NCBI GenBank assembly: GCA_018816555.1
Contig: JAHIVT010000098.1
Location: 1 to 55,908, forward strand
DNA length: 55,908 nt
Direction: 5' to 3'
DNA from: Pseudomonadota bacterium
Lineage (GTDB): Bacteria; Desulfobacterota; Desulfobulbia; Desulfobulbales; SURF-16
Shown: one piece after another, positions 33,597-42,529 of the stretch
How the letters are laid out: each line of letters begins with the position of its first letter
How positions within the stretch are numbered: position 1 is the first letter of the stretch
Translations under genes and position numbers: made by a program
Notes under the pieces: generated by a model
Told to the model about the DNA's origin: nothing
The model's database searches: none
Seen by the model: only the letters and a program-made list of their open reading frames with translations

Positions 33597-34665
33597 AATC
33601 CGTGGGCGGCTTGCTGAGAAACTGCACGAATTTCCCTTTTTCAATGCAATTGGAATAGGCGTCATCAGGGGAAATCCTGCCGTTGGTCAGATGATCCAGG
33701 ATGGCATCGTCCAGGGTCTGCATGCCATAGCGCTTTCCGGTCTGCATGGAAGAAGGAATCTGGTAGGTCTTGCCTTCACGGATCAGGTTCCGCACGGCAG
33801 GGGTGCAAATGAGAATTTCCAGAGCCGCGCATCGCCCCTTTTTGTCGATACGTTTAAACAAGGTCTGCGAGACTACCGCCTTCAGGGCATCGGCCAGGGT
33901 CGAACGGACCTGCGCCTGCTGGCTGGAAGGAAAAATTTCAATAACCCTGTCCACGGTCTTGGCGGCGTTCAGCGTATGCAGGGTGCCGAAAACCAGATGA
34001 CCGGTCATGGCCGCCTCCATGGCCAGGGCAATGGTTTCAAGGTCACGCATCTCGCCCACCAGGATGATGTCCGGGTCTTCACGCAGCGCACCGCGCAGGG
34101 CGGCGGAAAAGCTCTTGGTATGAAGACCCACCTCCCGGTGATTAACAATACACTTCTGGCTCTTGTGCACAAACTCTATGGGGTCTTCAATGGTAAGGAT
34201 ATGATCACTGCGGATTTTATTCACCTCGTCCACGATGGCGGCAAGGGTTGTTGACTTACCACTTCCCGTCGGACCGGTTACCAGCACCATGCCTTTCGGC
34301 AGGGAGGCCAACTTTTTCACCACCGCCGGCAGGCCAAGCTGTTCGCAGGTCAGTATTTCGCTGGGAATTTCACGAAAAACAGCGCCGATACCATACTTCT
34401 GCTGAAAAAGATTACCACGATAACGGGCCAGACCGGGCAATTCATAACCAAAATCAACATCTCCCGTTTCTTCAAAGATCTTAGCCTTGTCCTCGCTGAC
34501 TATCTCATAAAGCATAGCCTTCAGGGTGTCATTATCCAGAACCTTATACTTTACCCGTTCCATATCACCCCTGATCCGCAGAACCGGCTGCTGGCCGGCA
34601 ACAAGATGAAGATCCGAAGCTCCCTGGTCGTTCATTAACTTAAAAAAGGCGTCAATCTGGGCCAT
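33583..34665 (-). CDS. pilT: type IV pilus retraction ATPase
   Basis: A 360-residue hexameric ATPase that pulls back type IV pili, for twitching or DNA uptake. Seen: N-terminal ASDLHLVAGQQPVLRIRGD, Walker A GPTGSGKST, the Asp box ILTIEDPIEFVH, Walker B EDPDIILVGEMRD, the His box TGHLVFGTLHT, and the PilT signature AVRNLIREGK near the C-terminus. ATG 34665 is chosen because AGGAGGT lies five to six bases upstream; the longer frame to 34776 is unsupported. It stands alone on the minus strand, convergent with comEC, which fits a link between pili and DNA uptake. Confidence 0.95.
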   Translation of the reverse strand: MAQIDAFFKLMNDQGASDLHLVAGQQPVLRIRGDMERVKYKVLDNDTLKAMLYEIVSEDKAKIFEETGDVDFGYELPGLARYRGNLFQQKYGIGAVFREIPSEILTCEQLGLPAVVKKLASLPKGMVLVTGPTGSGKSTTLAAIVDEVNKIRSDHILTIEDPIEFVHKSQKCIVNHREVGLHTKSFSAALRGALREDPDIILVGEMRDLETIALAMEAAMTGHLVFGTLHTLNAAKTVDRVIEIFPSSQQAQVRSTLADALKAVVSQTLFKRIDKKGRCAALEILICTPAVRNLIREGKTYQIPSSMQTGKRYGMQTLDDAILDHLTNGRISPDDAYSNCIEKGKFVQFLSKPPTDFTDV

Positions 34666-34847
34666 GCCTACCTCCTGATGTAAAAACGGAAAACTGATGA
34701 AAATTCCATCAGAGCATTGATAATAAATTATTTTATCATAACAAGAGTGCGCCCTATAGCTCAAACAAAAAAACAAACCGGGAGCGAATGATGCCTGCAG
34801 ACCTCATTAGACTTGCATAGGTTATTCCTTCAGGGTAGGATTCAAAA

Positions 34848-35729
34848 ATGGAATACATTGATTTGCACCTTCACTCAAACTGCTCCGACGGGACAATGCC
34901 CCCGGCTGAACTGGTTCGGGAGGCCGTGAAAGCAAGCATCAAAGGGATCGCCATTACCGACCATGACACAACCGAAGGAATTGACGAAGCTTTGGAGGAA
35001 GGTGAAAGACAGGGGGTTGAAGTACTTTCCGGCATTGAGATCAGCGCCTATCTCGATGATATCCCCATGCACATCCTGGGATATGGCTTCCGCCATGGGG
35101 ACGCTGTCCTGCAACAGAAGTTGCAGAAGATACAGACAGCAAGAAACGTGCGCAATGACGGCATTCTGGCAAAATTAAATTCCCTGGGTATCGATACGAC
35201 GCGAGAGGATCTCAAGCGATATTCACGAACCGGCCAGACCGGGCGCCCCCATATCGCCAGACTGCTGATTGAGAAAAAGCTTGTCAGAACCATTGATGAG
35301 GCCTTTTACCGTTATCTGCGTAAAGGCGGCCTGGCCTATGTTGAACGAAAAAGACTGATGGCGTCCGATGCCATTGCCATGATCACTGCGGCAGGAGGAA
35401 TCGCGGTGCTGGCCCACCCGCTCACCATTGATCAAACCATGCTGACACTACCCTCCATATTACTGGAAATGAAAGAAATAGGACTTGAGGGTCTGGAGGC
35501 CTATTATCCGATTTACTCCGCTACCGTCCGCCAGAAGCTTATCGCCCTCTGCCAGCAGATGGGCCTGCTCATAACAGGAGGCAGCGATTTTCACGGTGCC
35601 ATCAGAAACGGCACATCACTGGCTGAGATCAACAAAAAGCAACGGGCACCCTACCAACTTCTCGTCGCCCTGAAAAATCATTTATCTGCTTCCGTGCCGG
35701 ACGAAACCGCAGACATCCCTGTCAGCTAG
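34848..35729 (+). CDS. PHP-domain phosphoesterase
   Basis: A 293-residue metal-dependent phosphoesterase. The PHP metal-binding motifs are clear: DLHLHSNCSDGTMPP at the N-terminus, AITDHDT, LSGIEISA, VLAHPLTID, and ITGGSDFHG near the C-terminus. Size and sequence match the group that includes E. coli YciV (RNase AM, 3',5'-nucleotide bisphosphate phosphatase and 5' RNA exonuclease). The reaction here is likely to be removal of mononucleotides or phosphate from short nucleotides, but it is not proven by sequence. It stands alone on the plus strand, between pilT and a regulator gene. Confidence 0.87.
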   Translation: MEYIDLHLHSNCSDGTMPPAELVREAVKASIKGIAITDHDTTEGIDEALEEGERQGVEVLSGIEISAYLDDIPMHILGYGFRHGDAVLQQKLQKIQTARNVRNDGILAKLNSLGIDTTREDLKRYSRTGQTGRPHIARLLIEKKLVRTIDEAFYRYLRKGGLAYVERKRLMASDAIAMITAAGGIAVLAHPLTIDQTMLTLPSILLEMKEIGLEGLEAYYPIYSATVRQKLIALCQQMGLLITGGSDFHGAIRNGTSLAEINKKQRAPYQLLVALKNHLSASVPDETADIPVS

Positions 35730-35820
35730 CTACGGACGGCCATGACCATCAGGCGCGTCCTGGAATGCAAAGAAACGCTTTATCATTTCACAAAATTGAA
35801 GAACAGAAACAGAGACCACC

Positions 35821-37206
35821 ATGCACACTATTCTTGTGGTAGATGATGAGCCGAATTATCTCATTATTCTGACTGAAATACTGCGGGATGAAGGCTTTGA
35901 AGTCTTTGCCGCGGAAAATGGGGAAAAGGCCCTTGAGATTGTCCGGTCAACCGATCTTGACCTGGTGCTCACCGACATGCAGATGCCCGTCATGGGCGGC
36001 ATGGAGCTTCTCAGGCAGATTAAGACCATTAACCGCAACCTGCCGGTCATCATGCTCACCGCCTACGGCGAGGTGGACAAAGCGGTGGTTGCCATGCAGG
36101 ACGGAGCTTTCAATTACCTGACCAAACCCTTTAAAAACGACGAACTCATCGCCAACATCACCAAGGCAGTTGAACACTACTCCCTGCTACGCGAAAACAC
36201 CCGCCTGCGCAACGAGGTAAAGAAACGATACAGCTTTGCCGAGATGATAGGCAAAAACAAACAAATGCAGCTCCTTTTCACCATGATCGAGAAGGTAGCC
36301 CCCACCCCCGCCTCCGTGCTGATCACCGGCGAATCCGGCACAGGCAAAGAACTGGTCGCACGGGCTATCCACAATTACAGCCTCCGGGACAAGGAGCCGT
36401 TTATTTCGATCAACTGCGCCGCCTTGCCCGAGTCTTTGCTTGAGAGCGAACTCTTCGGCCATGAGAAAGGCGCCTTTACCGGCGCCATTGCCCTGCGCAA
36501 AGGCCGCTTTGAACTTGCGGACCGCGGCACCCTGTTTCTTGATGAAATCGGCGAGATGGCCCTGTCACTGCAGGCGAAACTGCTGCGTATTATCCAGGAA
36601 AGGACATTCCAGCGGGTAGGCGGAACCCAGGAACAGAAAGTGGACGTGCGTATCGTAGCCGCGACGAACAAGGACCTGAAGGAAGAGGTTGAGGCAAGCC
36701 GCTTTCGGGAAGATCTTTATTATCGTCTCAACGTCCTGCATGTGCATCTGCCGCCCCTGCGGGAACGGATCGAGGATATCCCCCTGCTGGCAGAACATTT
36801 TGTCAGCAAATTCGGCCGTCGGCTTAATAAGCCTGAACTTAAAATCTCCCCGGCCACTCTCCGCCTTTTAACCACCCTGCCGTGGGTTGGTAACGTCAGG
36901 GAGCTTGAAAACACCATCGAACGAGCAAGCATTCTTTGTGTCGGCAACACCATTCTCCCGGAAGATGTGCAGTCCGAGGGAAACACAGCCAAGGTAGCAA
37001 CACCGGTCAGCCAGTCATTTGACCCTGACGATATTGTACCCCCCGGCACCCCCCTGCCGGACATGCTTGACGCCATTGAGGAAAAGGCCCTGCGCAACGC
37101 CCTGGTCAAAGCTGATTTTGTCCAGACCAAGGCCGCGGAATCTCTTGGTATCACCAAAAGCCTGCTGCAGTACAAGATGAAAAAATTCAGGATCAAAAAA
37201 AATTAA
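35821..37206 (+). CDS. sigma-54-dependent response regulator (NtrC family)
   Basis: A 461-residue activator. The receiver occupies residues 1-120, with ILVVDDEP, phospho-Asp in LVLTDMQMPVMGG and YLTKPFKN. The AAA+ domain follows, with Walker A GESGTGKE, the sigma-54 contact loop GAFTGA, FLDEIGEM and RIVAATNKDL. A C-terminal Fis-type helix-turn-helix ends the protein (ALVKADFVQTKAAESLGITK). It has no histidine kinase beside it, so its partner must be elsewhere. It differs from the regulator at 7310 in sequence and in its DNA-binding helix. Two small envelope-type genes follow on the same strand, 86 bp downstream. Confidence 0.93.
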   Translation: MHTILVVDDEPNYLIILTEILRDEGFEVFAAENGEKALEIVRSTDLDLVLTDMQMPVMGGMELLRQIKTINRNLPVIMLTAYGEVDKAVVAMQDGAFNYLTKPFKNDELIANITKAVEHYSLLRENTRLRNEVKKRYSFAEMIGKNKQMQLLFTMIEKVAPTPASVLITGESGTGKELVARAIHNYSLRDKEPFISINCAALPESLLESELFGHEKGAFTGAIALRKGRFELADRGTLFLDEIGEMALSLQAKLLRIIQERTFQRVGGTQEQKVDVRIVAATNKDLKEEVEASRFREDLYYRLNVLHVHLPPLRERIEDIPLLAEHFVSKFGRRLNKPELKISPATLRLLTTLPWVGNVRELENTIERASILCVGNTILPEDVQSEGNTAKVATPVSQSFDPDDIVPPGTPLPDMLDAIEEKALRNALVKADFVQTKAAESLGITKSLLQYKMKKFRIKKN

Positions 37207-37292
37207 CAACCGGGTTATGAATAACAAGAATATATTTTACAGATACGGTATGATATGAACAAAATATTCAAAGACACCCAAGGAGATTGCCA

Positions 37293-37697
37293 GTGCCGAC
37301 CAGTGATATTTTTTTAATTATAGCTTCAGTGGGTATCGTGATACTTGTTGCGACCCTGGTTCCGGTTTTGCACCAACTGAAACGAACCGCCGAAAAGGCG
37401 GAAACCGCCCTGGAGAAAATCAACAATGAACTGGAACCGCTTCTGCATAAAACAACCGAGGTGACCGAGGAACTTCATACCCTGTCAGTCTCCCTCAATG
37501 AAAAAATCGAAAGAACCGATCGTATCTTCGATACGGTCCAGCAGGCAGGTGACACCCTTCTGTCCACTGCCTCCCTTATCAAGGAAACAGCCACTCCCCT
37601 TATCGTGCAAATCGGCGCAATCAGCGCCGGCGTAGGGGCTTTTACCAATTTTTTCAAGAAATCCGAACCCTCAGAAAGGAGGTATTTTGATGAATAG
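37293..37697 (+). CDS. DUF948 family membrane-anchored coiled-coil protein
   Basis: A 134-residue protein with one N-terminal membrane segment (IFLIIASVGIVILVATLVPVL, about residues 5-25) and a long amphipathic helical region rich in Glu, Leu and Thr (LKRTAEKAETALEKINNELE), as in the DUF948 family. GTG 37293 is taken as start because AGGAG lies seven bases upstream; TTG 37287 would overlap the ribosome binding site. The stop overlaps the next gene by eight bases. In other bacteria this family often sits with a YtxH protein, as here; its function is unknown, possibly envelope stress. Confidence 0.8.
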   Translation: MPTSDIFLIIASVGIVILVATLVPVLHQLKRTAEKAETALEKINNELEPLLHKTTEVTEELHTLSVSLNEKIERTDRIFDTVQQAGDTLLSTASLIKETATPLIVQIGAISAGVGAFTNFFKKSEPSERRYFDE

Positions 37698-38073
37698 AGA
37701 CAACAATTGCAGTGCCGGTATTGCCGTAATATCATTTCTCACAGGCACCGTTATCGGTGCCGGCATCGCCCTGCTTGTAGCACCGAGAACAGGTGAAGAG
37801 ACGAGGGAAATCCTCAAAGGCTATGGTTACGATCTGAAAGAGAAAGGCACCAAGATTCCCGGGCACATCAAAGACTCGGCCGAACACGCCATTGACCGCG
37901 GCAAAGATTTGATTGAGCAGGGCAGGCAGATGATCAACCGGGGAACGGAAATGGTCAGCCACGGCAAAGATTACCTGGATGAGAAAAAACAGACGTTAAG
38001 CGCGGCCATCGAAGCGGGCAAGGATGCCATGAAGGAGGAAAAGGATAAACTGTCCGCGGCTTACGAAGAATAA
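37690..38073 (+). CDS. YtxH-domain protein
   Basis: A 127-residue protein. The N-terminal glycine-rich membrane segment GIAVISFLTGTVIGAGIALL is followed by LVAPRTGEETREILKG, the YtxH signature, and a charged helical tail with repeating units (IDRGKDLIEQGRQMINRG) that looks like an amphipathic coiled coil of LEA or apolipoprotein type. ATG 37690 has AAAGGAGG seven bases upstream. It overlaps the DUF948 gene by eight bases, so the two are coupled. YtxH relatives are stress-induced in Bacillus; the mechanism is unknown. Confidence 0.85.
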   Translation: MNRDNNCSAGIAVISFLTGTVIGAGIALLVAPRTGEETREILKGYGYDLKEKGTKIPGHIKDSAEHAIDRGKDLIEQGRQMINRGTEMVSHGKDYLDEKKQTLSAAIEAGKDAMKEEKDKLSAAYEE

Positions 38074-38111
38074 CAGCACACAACCTGATCTGCTCCGGCA
38101 GCCCTAAAACA

Positions 38112-38168
38112 ATCTCACAGAGACGCAAAGCCTGACAGATTATTCGGCTTTCGGCATCTCTGTGAGAT
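38112..38168. terminator. 57-bp bipartite hairpin between convergent genes
   Basis: ATCTCACAGAGA (38112-38123) is the exact reverse complement of TCTCTGTGAGAT (38157-38168). AAAGCC and GGCTTT form an inner 6-bp stem. It lies between ytxH (plus) and nadK (minus), both of which end towards it, so it may end transcription in both directions, although no U-run is present. Confidence 0.5.
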
Positions 38169-38181
38169 GCCATCCATCCAA

Positions 38182-39003
38182 TCAGGCATTTTGACCTGTT
38201 CCGCCCCAGTTCAATTTTCGGCGCAGAATGTCAAAGTAGCTATTTTGCGGCGAACAGATAAGACGCAACGGTTTTTCCGAGAGGGCCAACTCCAGACTAT
38301 CCGTTTCGTCCATATTCCAGGCAAGCTGTCCGTCGACAATCACCTTTACATCCGCTGCAGGCCCGGCAAGTCTCGTACTTAAATGAACGGTGTCGGGAAG
38401 CAACACCGGCCGGCTCTCCAGCATGAAAGGACAGATCGGCGTTACCATGATGACGGCAAGCTCGGGGTGCACGATCGGACCTCCGGCAGAAAGGTTATAG
38501 GCGGTGGAGCCGGTGGGGGTGGAAAATATCAGTCCGTCCGCCTTGTAGGTATTCAGATACTCATCATCGACCCAGGTGCAGAGTCGTACCAGTCTGTCAA
38601 TGGCACCCTTGCTGATAACCACGTCATTTAATGCGTAACGCCATCTCCCGTGTCTGCCGTCGGAGTTGAGTCTTGTCTTCAGCATCATCCGGTTTTCAAT
38701 CAGAACCGAACCTGAGAGAATGATCTCAAGGGCCTGAAATTTTTCATCCTCGGCAACCTCTGTCAAAAAACCGAGATTGCCGAGATTGACCCCCACCACC
38801 GGCACCTGGCATTGACTTGCCTCCTCGGCCACATGCAGCAGGGTACCGTCACCTCCCAGAATGATCAGGATATCAAGGTCAGGAGCAATGATGTCTATTA
38901 CCGTTTCAATGGATTTCCGGTAAAACCAGTCAACCAGTTCATCAGCAACCATTCTGGCCCGGGCTGAGTCTTTTTTCAGAATAATGCCGGCCTTTTTATA
39001 CAT
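38182..39003 (-). CDS. nadK: NAD kinase
   Basis: A 273-residue cytoplasmic ATP-NAD kinase, the source of NADP. The catalytic GGDGTLLHVA motif is at residues 50-59, the NAD-contact ALNDVVISKG at about 128-137, and TPTGSTAYNLSAGGPIVHP is the conserved Gly-rich region. The length is normal for bacterial NadK. It begins 50 bp after proC on the same strand, and the two are likely cotranscribed. A hairpin lies 14 bp past the stop. Confidence 0.95.
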   Translation of the reverse strand: MYKKAGIILKKDSARARMVADELVDWFYRKSIETVIDIIAPDLDILIILGGDGTLLHVAEEASQCQVPVVGVNLGNLGFLTEVAEDEKFQALEIILSGSVLIENRMMLKTRLNSDGRHGRWRYALNDVVISKGAIDRLVRLCTWVDDEYLNTYKADGLIFSTPTGSTAYNLSAGGPIVHPELAVIMVTPICPFMLESRPVLLPDTVHLSTRLAGPAADVKVIVDGQLAWNMDETDSLELALSEKPLRLICSPQNSYFDILRRKLNWGGTGQNA

Positions 39004-39053
39004 ACTTTATCACTCTGGTCGTGGCAGGGCTTTTTGCAGCGCCCTGGCATCGG

Positions 39054-39875
39054 CTAGCCGACGACAAGTTTGCCGAGTTCTTCGGAACGTCTGGTTGCAG
39101 CTTCAACAGCGGTCATGATGCCTGCCTTGAATCCCGCCTTTTCCAGCTCATGGAGCCCTGCAATGGTGGTCCCGCCCGGTGAGGTCACCATGGCCTTGAG
39201 CAGGGCAGGATGCTTGCCGGTTTCCAGGGCCAGCCTGACGGAGCCGAGCACTGTCTGCAGAACGAGAATTTCCGCATCCTGGCGGCTCAGGCCCACTTTT
39301 ACCCCGCCGTCAATCAGGGCATCAATAAACATAAAAACATAGGCCGGACCGCTGCCGCTCAAACCGGTGACGGCATCAAGATAATTTTCCGGCATCACAA
39401 GACTCTTGCCGATGGCGGAAAAGATAAGGCCCGCGGTCTCCATGTCATCGGCAGTGGTGTTTGCCCCACCGCTTAAGGCCGAGGCTCCTTCCAGCACCAG
39501 GGCCGGGGTATTGGGCATTACGCGAATAATCCGACAGCCAGCGGCCAGTCGCGCCTCAATAAAGGCGATGGGAATCCCTGCGGCAATGGATATGACAAGA
39601 TGCCGACTGTTCAGCCATCCCGCGCATTCTTCAAGAAGCCGGCCCATGATCTGCGGCTTGACCGCCAGAATGACAATAGTGCAGTCGGCCAGCTCGGAAT
39701 GGGATTTTCCTGTTGAAACGCCAAAGGTTTCCTCAAGAAAGTGTCGTCGGTCTTTATCAGGATCGATGGCAATGATCAGGGAGCTGTCCGTAAGACCTGC
39801 CTGCAATATTCCTTTGATAAGAGCTTCGGCCATGCGGCCTCCACCCAAAAATCCTATTTTCCCCTGCAGTTTCAT
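39054..39875 (-). CDS. proC: pyrroline-5-carboxylate reductase
   Basis: A 273-residue enzyme for the last step of proline synthesis, the NAD(P)H-dependent reduction of pyrroline-5-carboxylate. The nucleotide-binding start is IGFLGGGRMAEALIKG, followed by VILAVKPQIM and RVMPNTPALVLEGASAL. The ProC signature SGSGPAYVFMFIDALIDGG and VTSPGGTTIAGLHELEKAGF are both present. It precedes nadK, which makes the cofactor NADP; the pairing may be meaningful but could be chance. A weak hairpin (CAGGGC/GCCCTG) lies in the spacer to nadK. Confidence 0.95.
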   Translation of the reverse strand: MKLQGKIGFLGGGRMAEALIKGILQAGLTDSSLIIAIDPDKDRRHFLEETFGVSTGKSHSELADCTIVILAVKPQIMGRLLEECAGWLNSRHLVISIAAGIPIAFIEARLAAGCRIIRVMPNTPALVLEGASALSGGANTTADDMETAGLIFSAIGKSLVMPENYLDAVTGLSGSGPAYVFMFIDALIDGGVKVGLSRQDAEILVLQTVLGSVRLALETGKHPALLKAMVTSPGGTTIAGLHELEKAGFKAGIMTAVEAATRRSEELGKLVVG

Positions 39876-40252
39876 TTTTTTTACTCCTAAGAGTTGACCG
39901 GCAATATGAATTAAATGGCTATTAAATTAAAAGATTCCCTCAGCAGTAGAGGCTCTTTTCGAGCATCATCAGCCTGTGGTAAGTCTTTAGTCTTTTTTGC
40001 CATCCATTTCAACATCGAATTACAGGTATCACTCAAACATAGAGATAAGGAAGTGATGCACTTATTGAGGAGACGACGGGGGGCACTGAGAACTCAAACA
40101 ATCTGCGGGAGTTCAGGCTGGTGATCAGGGAAACGACAAAAGGCGCTCAGGCTATTGACAGGGGCAGCAGCGGAAGCTGGTAAATCTTGCCTCCGCTCTG
40201 CAGAGCAAAGCCGGTGCGCCTTTAAGGTTGACAAACTAAACGGAAATCCGTA
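39876..40252. other. intergenic region between lpxC and proC
   Basis: About 377 bp with no frame that I can support. It contains the possible proC promoter and, near lpxC, a pairing structure listed separately. Confidence 0.5.
40138..40223 (-). ncRNA. possible branched RNA structure downstream of lpxC
   Basis: On the minus strand AAAGGCGC (forward 40216-40223) can pair with GCGCCTTT (forward 40139-40146), about 70 bases apart. Inside are the palindrome GCTCTGCAGAGC and a second hairpin with GCGGAGG opposite CTTCCGC. The closing stem is followed by TTTTGTCG. It may be an unusual terminator of lpxC or a small RNA processed from its 3' end. No known RNA family is recognised. Confidence 0.3.
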
Positions 40253-41239
40253 TCAAACCGGCAGGGGTGAGCTGTTGGAAACAGGCAGGACCTGGGGCGG
40301 CACCAGAAACGGCAATATCTTGTTGCCGGCAGCCTTTGTGGTCATTACCACCTTTTCAAAAGCGCTCTCTTCGCCATTATCCGACCATTTGATAAACTGC
40401 CAGCATTCGGGATGATCGGCGATCTCCTTCATAAGCTGCAGATGCTGGGCATGCCCTGATTTGATTGCAGTGATATGACCCAGAACCGGGCAACCGAGCA
40501 AGGCCAGATCGCCAATCAGATCAAGCAATTTATGACGGACAAACTCGTTGGAGAAGCGCAACCCTTCCGCATTAAGGATTTCCGAACGATCGATGACAAT
40601 GGCATTCTCCAGGGAACCTCCCAGGGCCTTGCCATTCTGCCGCAGATACTCCACCTCATGCAGAAATCCGAAAGTCCGGGCTGAGGCGATTTCCTTCATA
40701 AAGGTGGGCGCATCAACTTCAACGGAAAATTTCTGTTTCCGCACCAGCTGATGCTCAAAATCGATTTCTCCACTGACCTTGAACCCATCATAGGGTTCGA
40801 TGACTATCATGGAGTCACCATTTCTGATCTCAATCCTTCTGGTGATTTTCAACAGAAATCGCGCTGCCTTCTGACGCTTGCGGCCCACCTTTTTCAACAC
40901 ATGAACAAAAGGAGCGGCGCTGCCGTCCATGATGGGCACTTCATCATTGTCCAGCTCGATTACCGCGTTATCAATCCCCATGCCGGCCAGGGCGGCAAGA
41001 AGATGCTCGGTGGTTGACACGGAGACATCATCTTTGGCCAGGGTGGTGGCCAGCCGGGTATCGGTTACCCGGTACAGGGTCGCGGGAATCATCGCATTGC
41101 GGCCCAGATCGGTGCGGACGAAGCGAATACCGGTATTGGCGCCGGCGGGTTTTATATACAGTTTGACAGTTTTGCCGGAGTGAAGACCGACACCTGCAAA
41201 ACTGACGGTTTTACTGATTGTATGCTGCCATTTATCCAT
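40253..41239 (-). CDS. lpxC: UDP-3-O-acyl-N-acetylglucosamine deacetylase
   Basis: A 328-residue zinc enzyme for the committed step of lipid A synthesis, removing the acetyl group of UDP-3-O-acyl-GlcNAc. The zinc ligands are seen as His79 in TTEHLLAALAG and as His236 and Asp240 in HKLLDLIGDL. The catalytic His region is SGHAQHL (His263). FAGVGLHSGKTV and IMDGSAAPFV are further family motifs. The length is slightly above the usual 305, owing to a C-terminal tail ending VLPVSNSSPLPV. It stands alone on the minus strand, 246 bp after lpxK, so all three lipid A/Kdo genes here point the same way. Confidence 0.96.
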   Translation of the reverse strand: MDKWQHTISKTVSFAGVGLHSGKTVKLYIKPAGANTGIRFVRTDLGRNAMIPATLYRVTDTRLATTLAKDDVSVSTTEHLLAALAGMGIDNAVIELDNDEVPIMDGSAAPFVHVLKKVGRKRQKAARFLLKITRRIEIRNGDSMIVIEPYDGFKVSGEIDFEHQLVRKQKFSVEVDAPTFMKEIASARTFGFLHEVEYLRQNGKALGGSLENAIVIDRSEILNAEGLRFSNEFVRHKLLDLIGDLALLGCPVLGHITAIKSGHAQHLQLMKEIADHPECWQFIKWSDNGEESAFEKVVMTTKAAGNKILPFLVPPQVLPVSNSSPLPV

Positions 41240-41485
41240 TTACTGACCTTCTCTTATGTAAACTCTCTATGAAAAAAGAGGCTAAAACCACCTTCGGAAA
41301 ATATCCACAAAAATTCTGACAAGAGTTATATGCAAAAAAAAAGCCAGCACGCCGGAAACACCATAAAATATAAAAACTCTAACGATTTCAAAATATTAGC
41401 AGGAACGTTGTTGCCGACACGATCCCCTTAAGCCGGCTGAAAGTTGTTGTCTAAAAAACACACCATGTCCTTTTGCACATACCTG

Positions 41486-42529
41486 TCAGCCGCCCATCCG
41501 CAGTTTTTCCAGCACAAAGCGATCGAAATCCTCCTCAGCCACCACCTCCATGCGCAGGGCATAAAGGGGCTTGGCGAGCTGCCCATCCTTGAACTTGACC
41601 AGATCTTTCTCGGAAGTAATATAGGCTTGGGCGGAGCTGTTTCGTGACTGCTTGTGCAGAAAGTTAATCTCCGGCTTAAAATAACGGGTGTGATCACGAA
41701 ACACCTGAAAGCCATCCAGGTTGATACCGGCCAATTGCAGACTCCGCTTAAAGGACTGGGGGTTTGCCAGCCCGCAGAAACCGAAACAAGAAGCCGGGCC
41801 ATCGGCAAGGTCAATCTCGCTGCCGTCCGCCGTAACCAGCGAGACCGGCCGGAATTGAGTCATAAAGACCGGGATAGCACTAAATCGTTTGTTCAGTGCC
41901 CTTTTGATCGCTTCCGCCCTGTCGCGGTTGTCCTCATCAACACAGGTCAGGACAAAGCAGTCGGCCCGCTCAAGGGCTTTGAGCGGCTCCCGCATATCGC
42001 CGCCCGGAAACACCCGGTTATTGCCGAGAAAGGTGTCGACCTTAAACAACGCCAGATTGAGATCGCGCCAGAGCCCAAGATGCTGAAAGCCATCATCAAG
42101 GATGACTGCGCCGGCGCTGAGATATTCCACAGCGTATTGCCCGCCGTCAACCCGGTTGCGGCTGGTAAGAACCGGCACCCCGGGCAGGTTCTCCGCCATA
42201 TAGAACGGTTCATCACCTGCGGCTGAAGCGGTCAGACTGACTGTCCGGCCGTCTGAAACCACATTGACCCGCTCCCTGGCCTTGCCTCCATACCCCCGGC
42301 TGACAATAACCGGACTTTTGTCGGCCAGCAGCCTGGCCAGATACATAACCATGGGGGTTTTACCGGTGCCGCCCATGGTAAGATTGCCGACGCTGATCAC
42401 CGGCACCGGCAGCCTTTCCTGCTTGAGAAGACCTTTGCGGTACAATGTGGCCCTGAGCGACATGGCGACACTATAAAAAGGGGAAAAAAAACGGCCAAAA
42501 GAATAGAGAAGATTTAAATGTTCACTCAT
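41486..42529 (-). CDS. lpxK: tetraacyldisaccharide 4'-kinase
   Basis: A 347-residue kinase that phosphorylates the 4' position of the lipid A disaccharide at the inner membrane. The P-loop is SVGNLTMGGTGKTPMVMYLA, with the family features VSRGYGGKARERVNVV, DEPFYMAENLPGVPVL, AVILDDGFQHLGL and CFVLTCVDEDN. An N-terminal hydrophobic helix (FGRFFSPFYSVAMSLRATLY) probably places it at the membrane. The ATG overlaps the waaA stop by four bases, so Kdo transfer and 4'-phosphorylation genes are coupled. Confidence 0.95.
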   Translation of the reverse strand: MSEHLNLLYSFGRFFSPFYSVAMSLRATLYRKGLLKQERLPVPVISVGNLTMGGTGKTPMVMYLARLLADKSPVIVSRGYGGKARERVNVVSDGRTVSLTASAAGDEPFYMAENLPGVPVLTSRNRVDGGQYAVEYLSAGAVILDDGFQHLGLWRDLNLALFKVDTFLGNNRVFPGGDMREPLKALERADCFVLTCVDEDNRDRAEAIKRALNKRFSAIPVFMTQFRPVSLVTADGSEIDLADGPASCFGFCGLANPQSFKRSLQLAGINLDGFQVFRDHTRYFKPEINFLHKQSRNSSAQAYITSEKDLVKFKDGQLAKPLYALRMEVVAEEDFDRFVLEKLRMGG

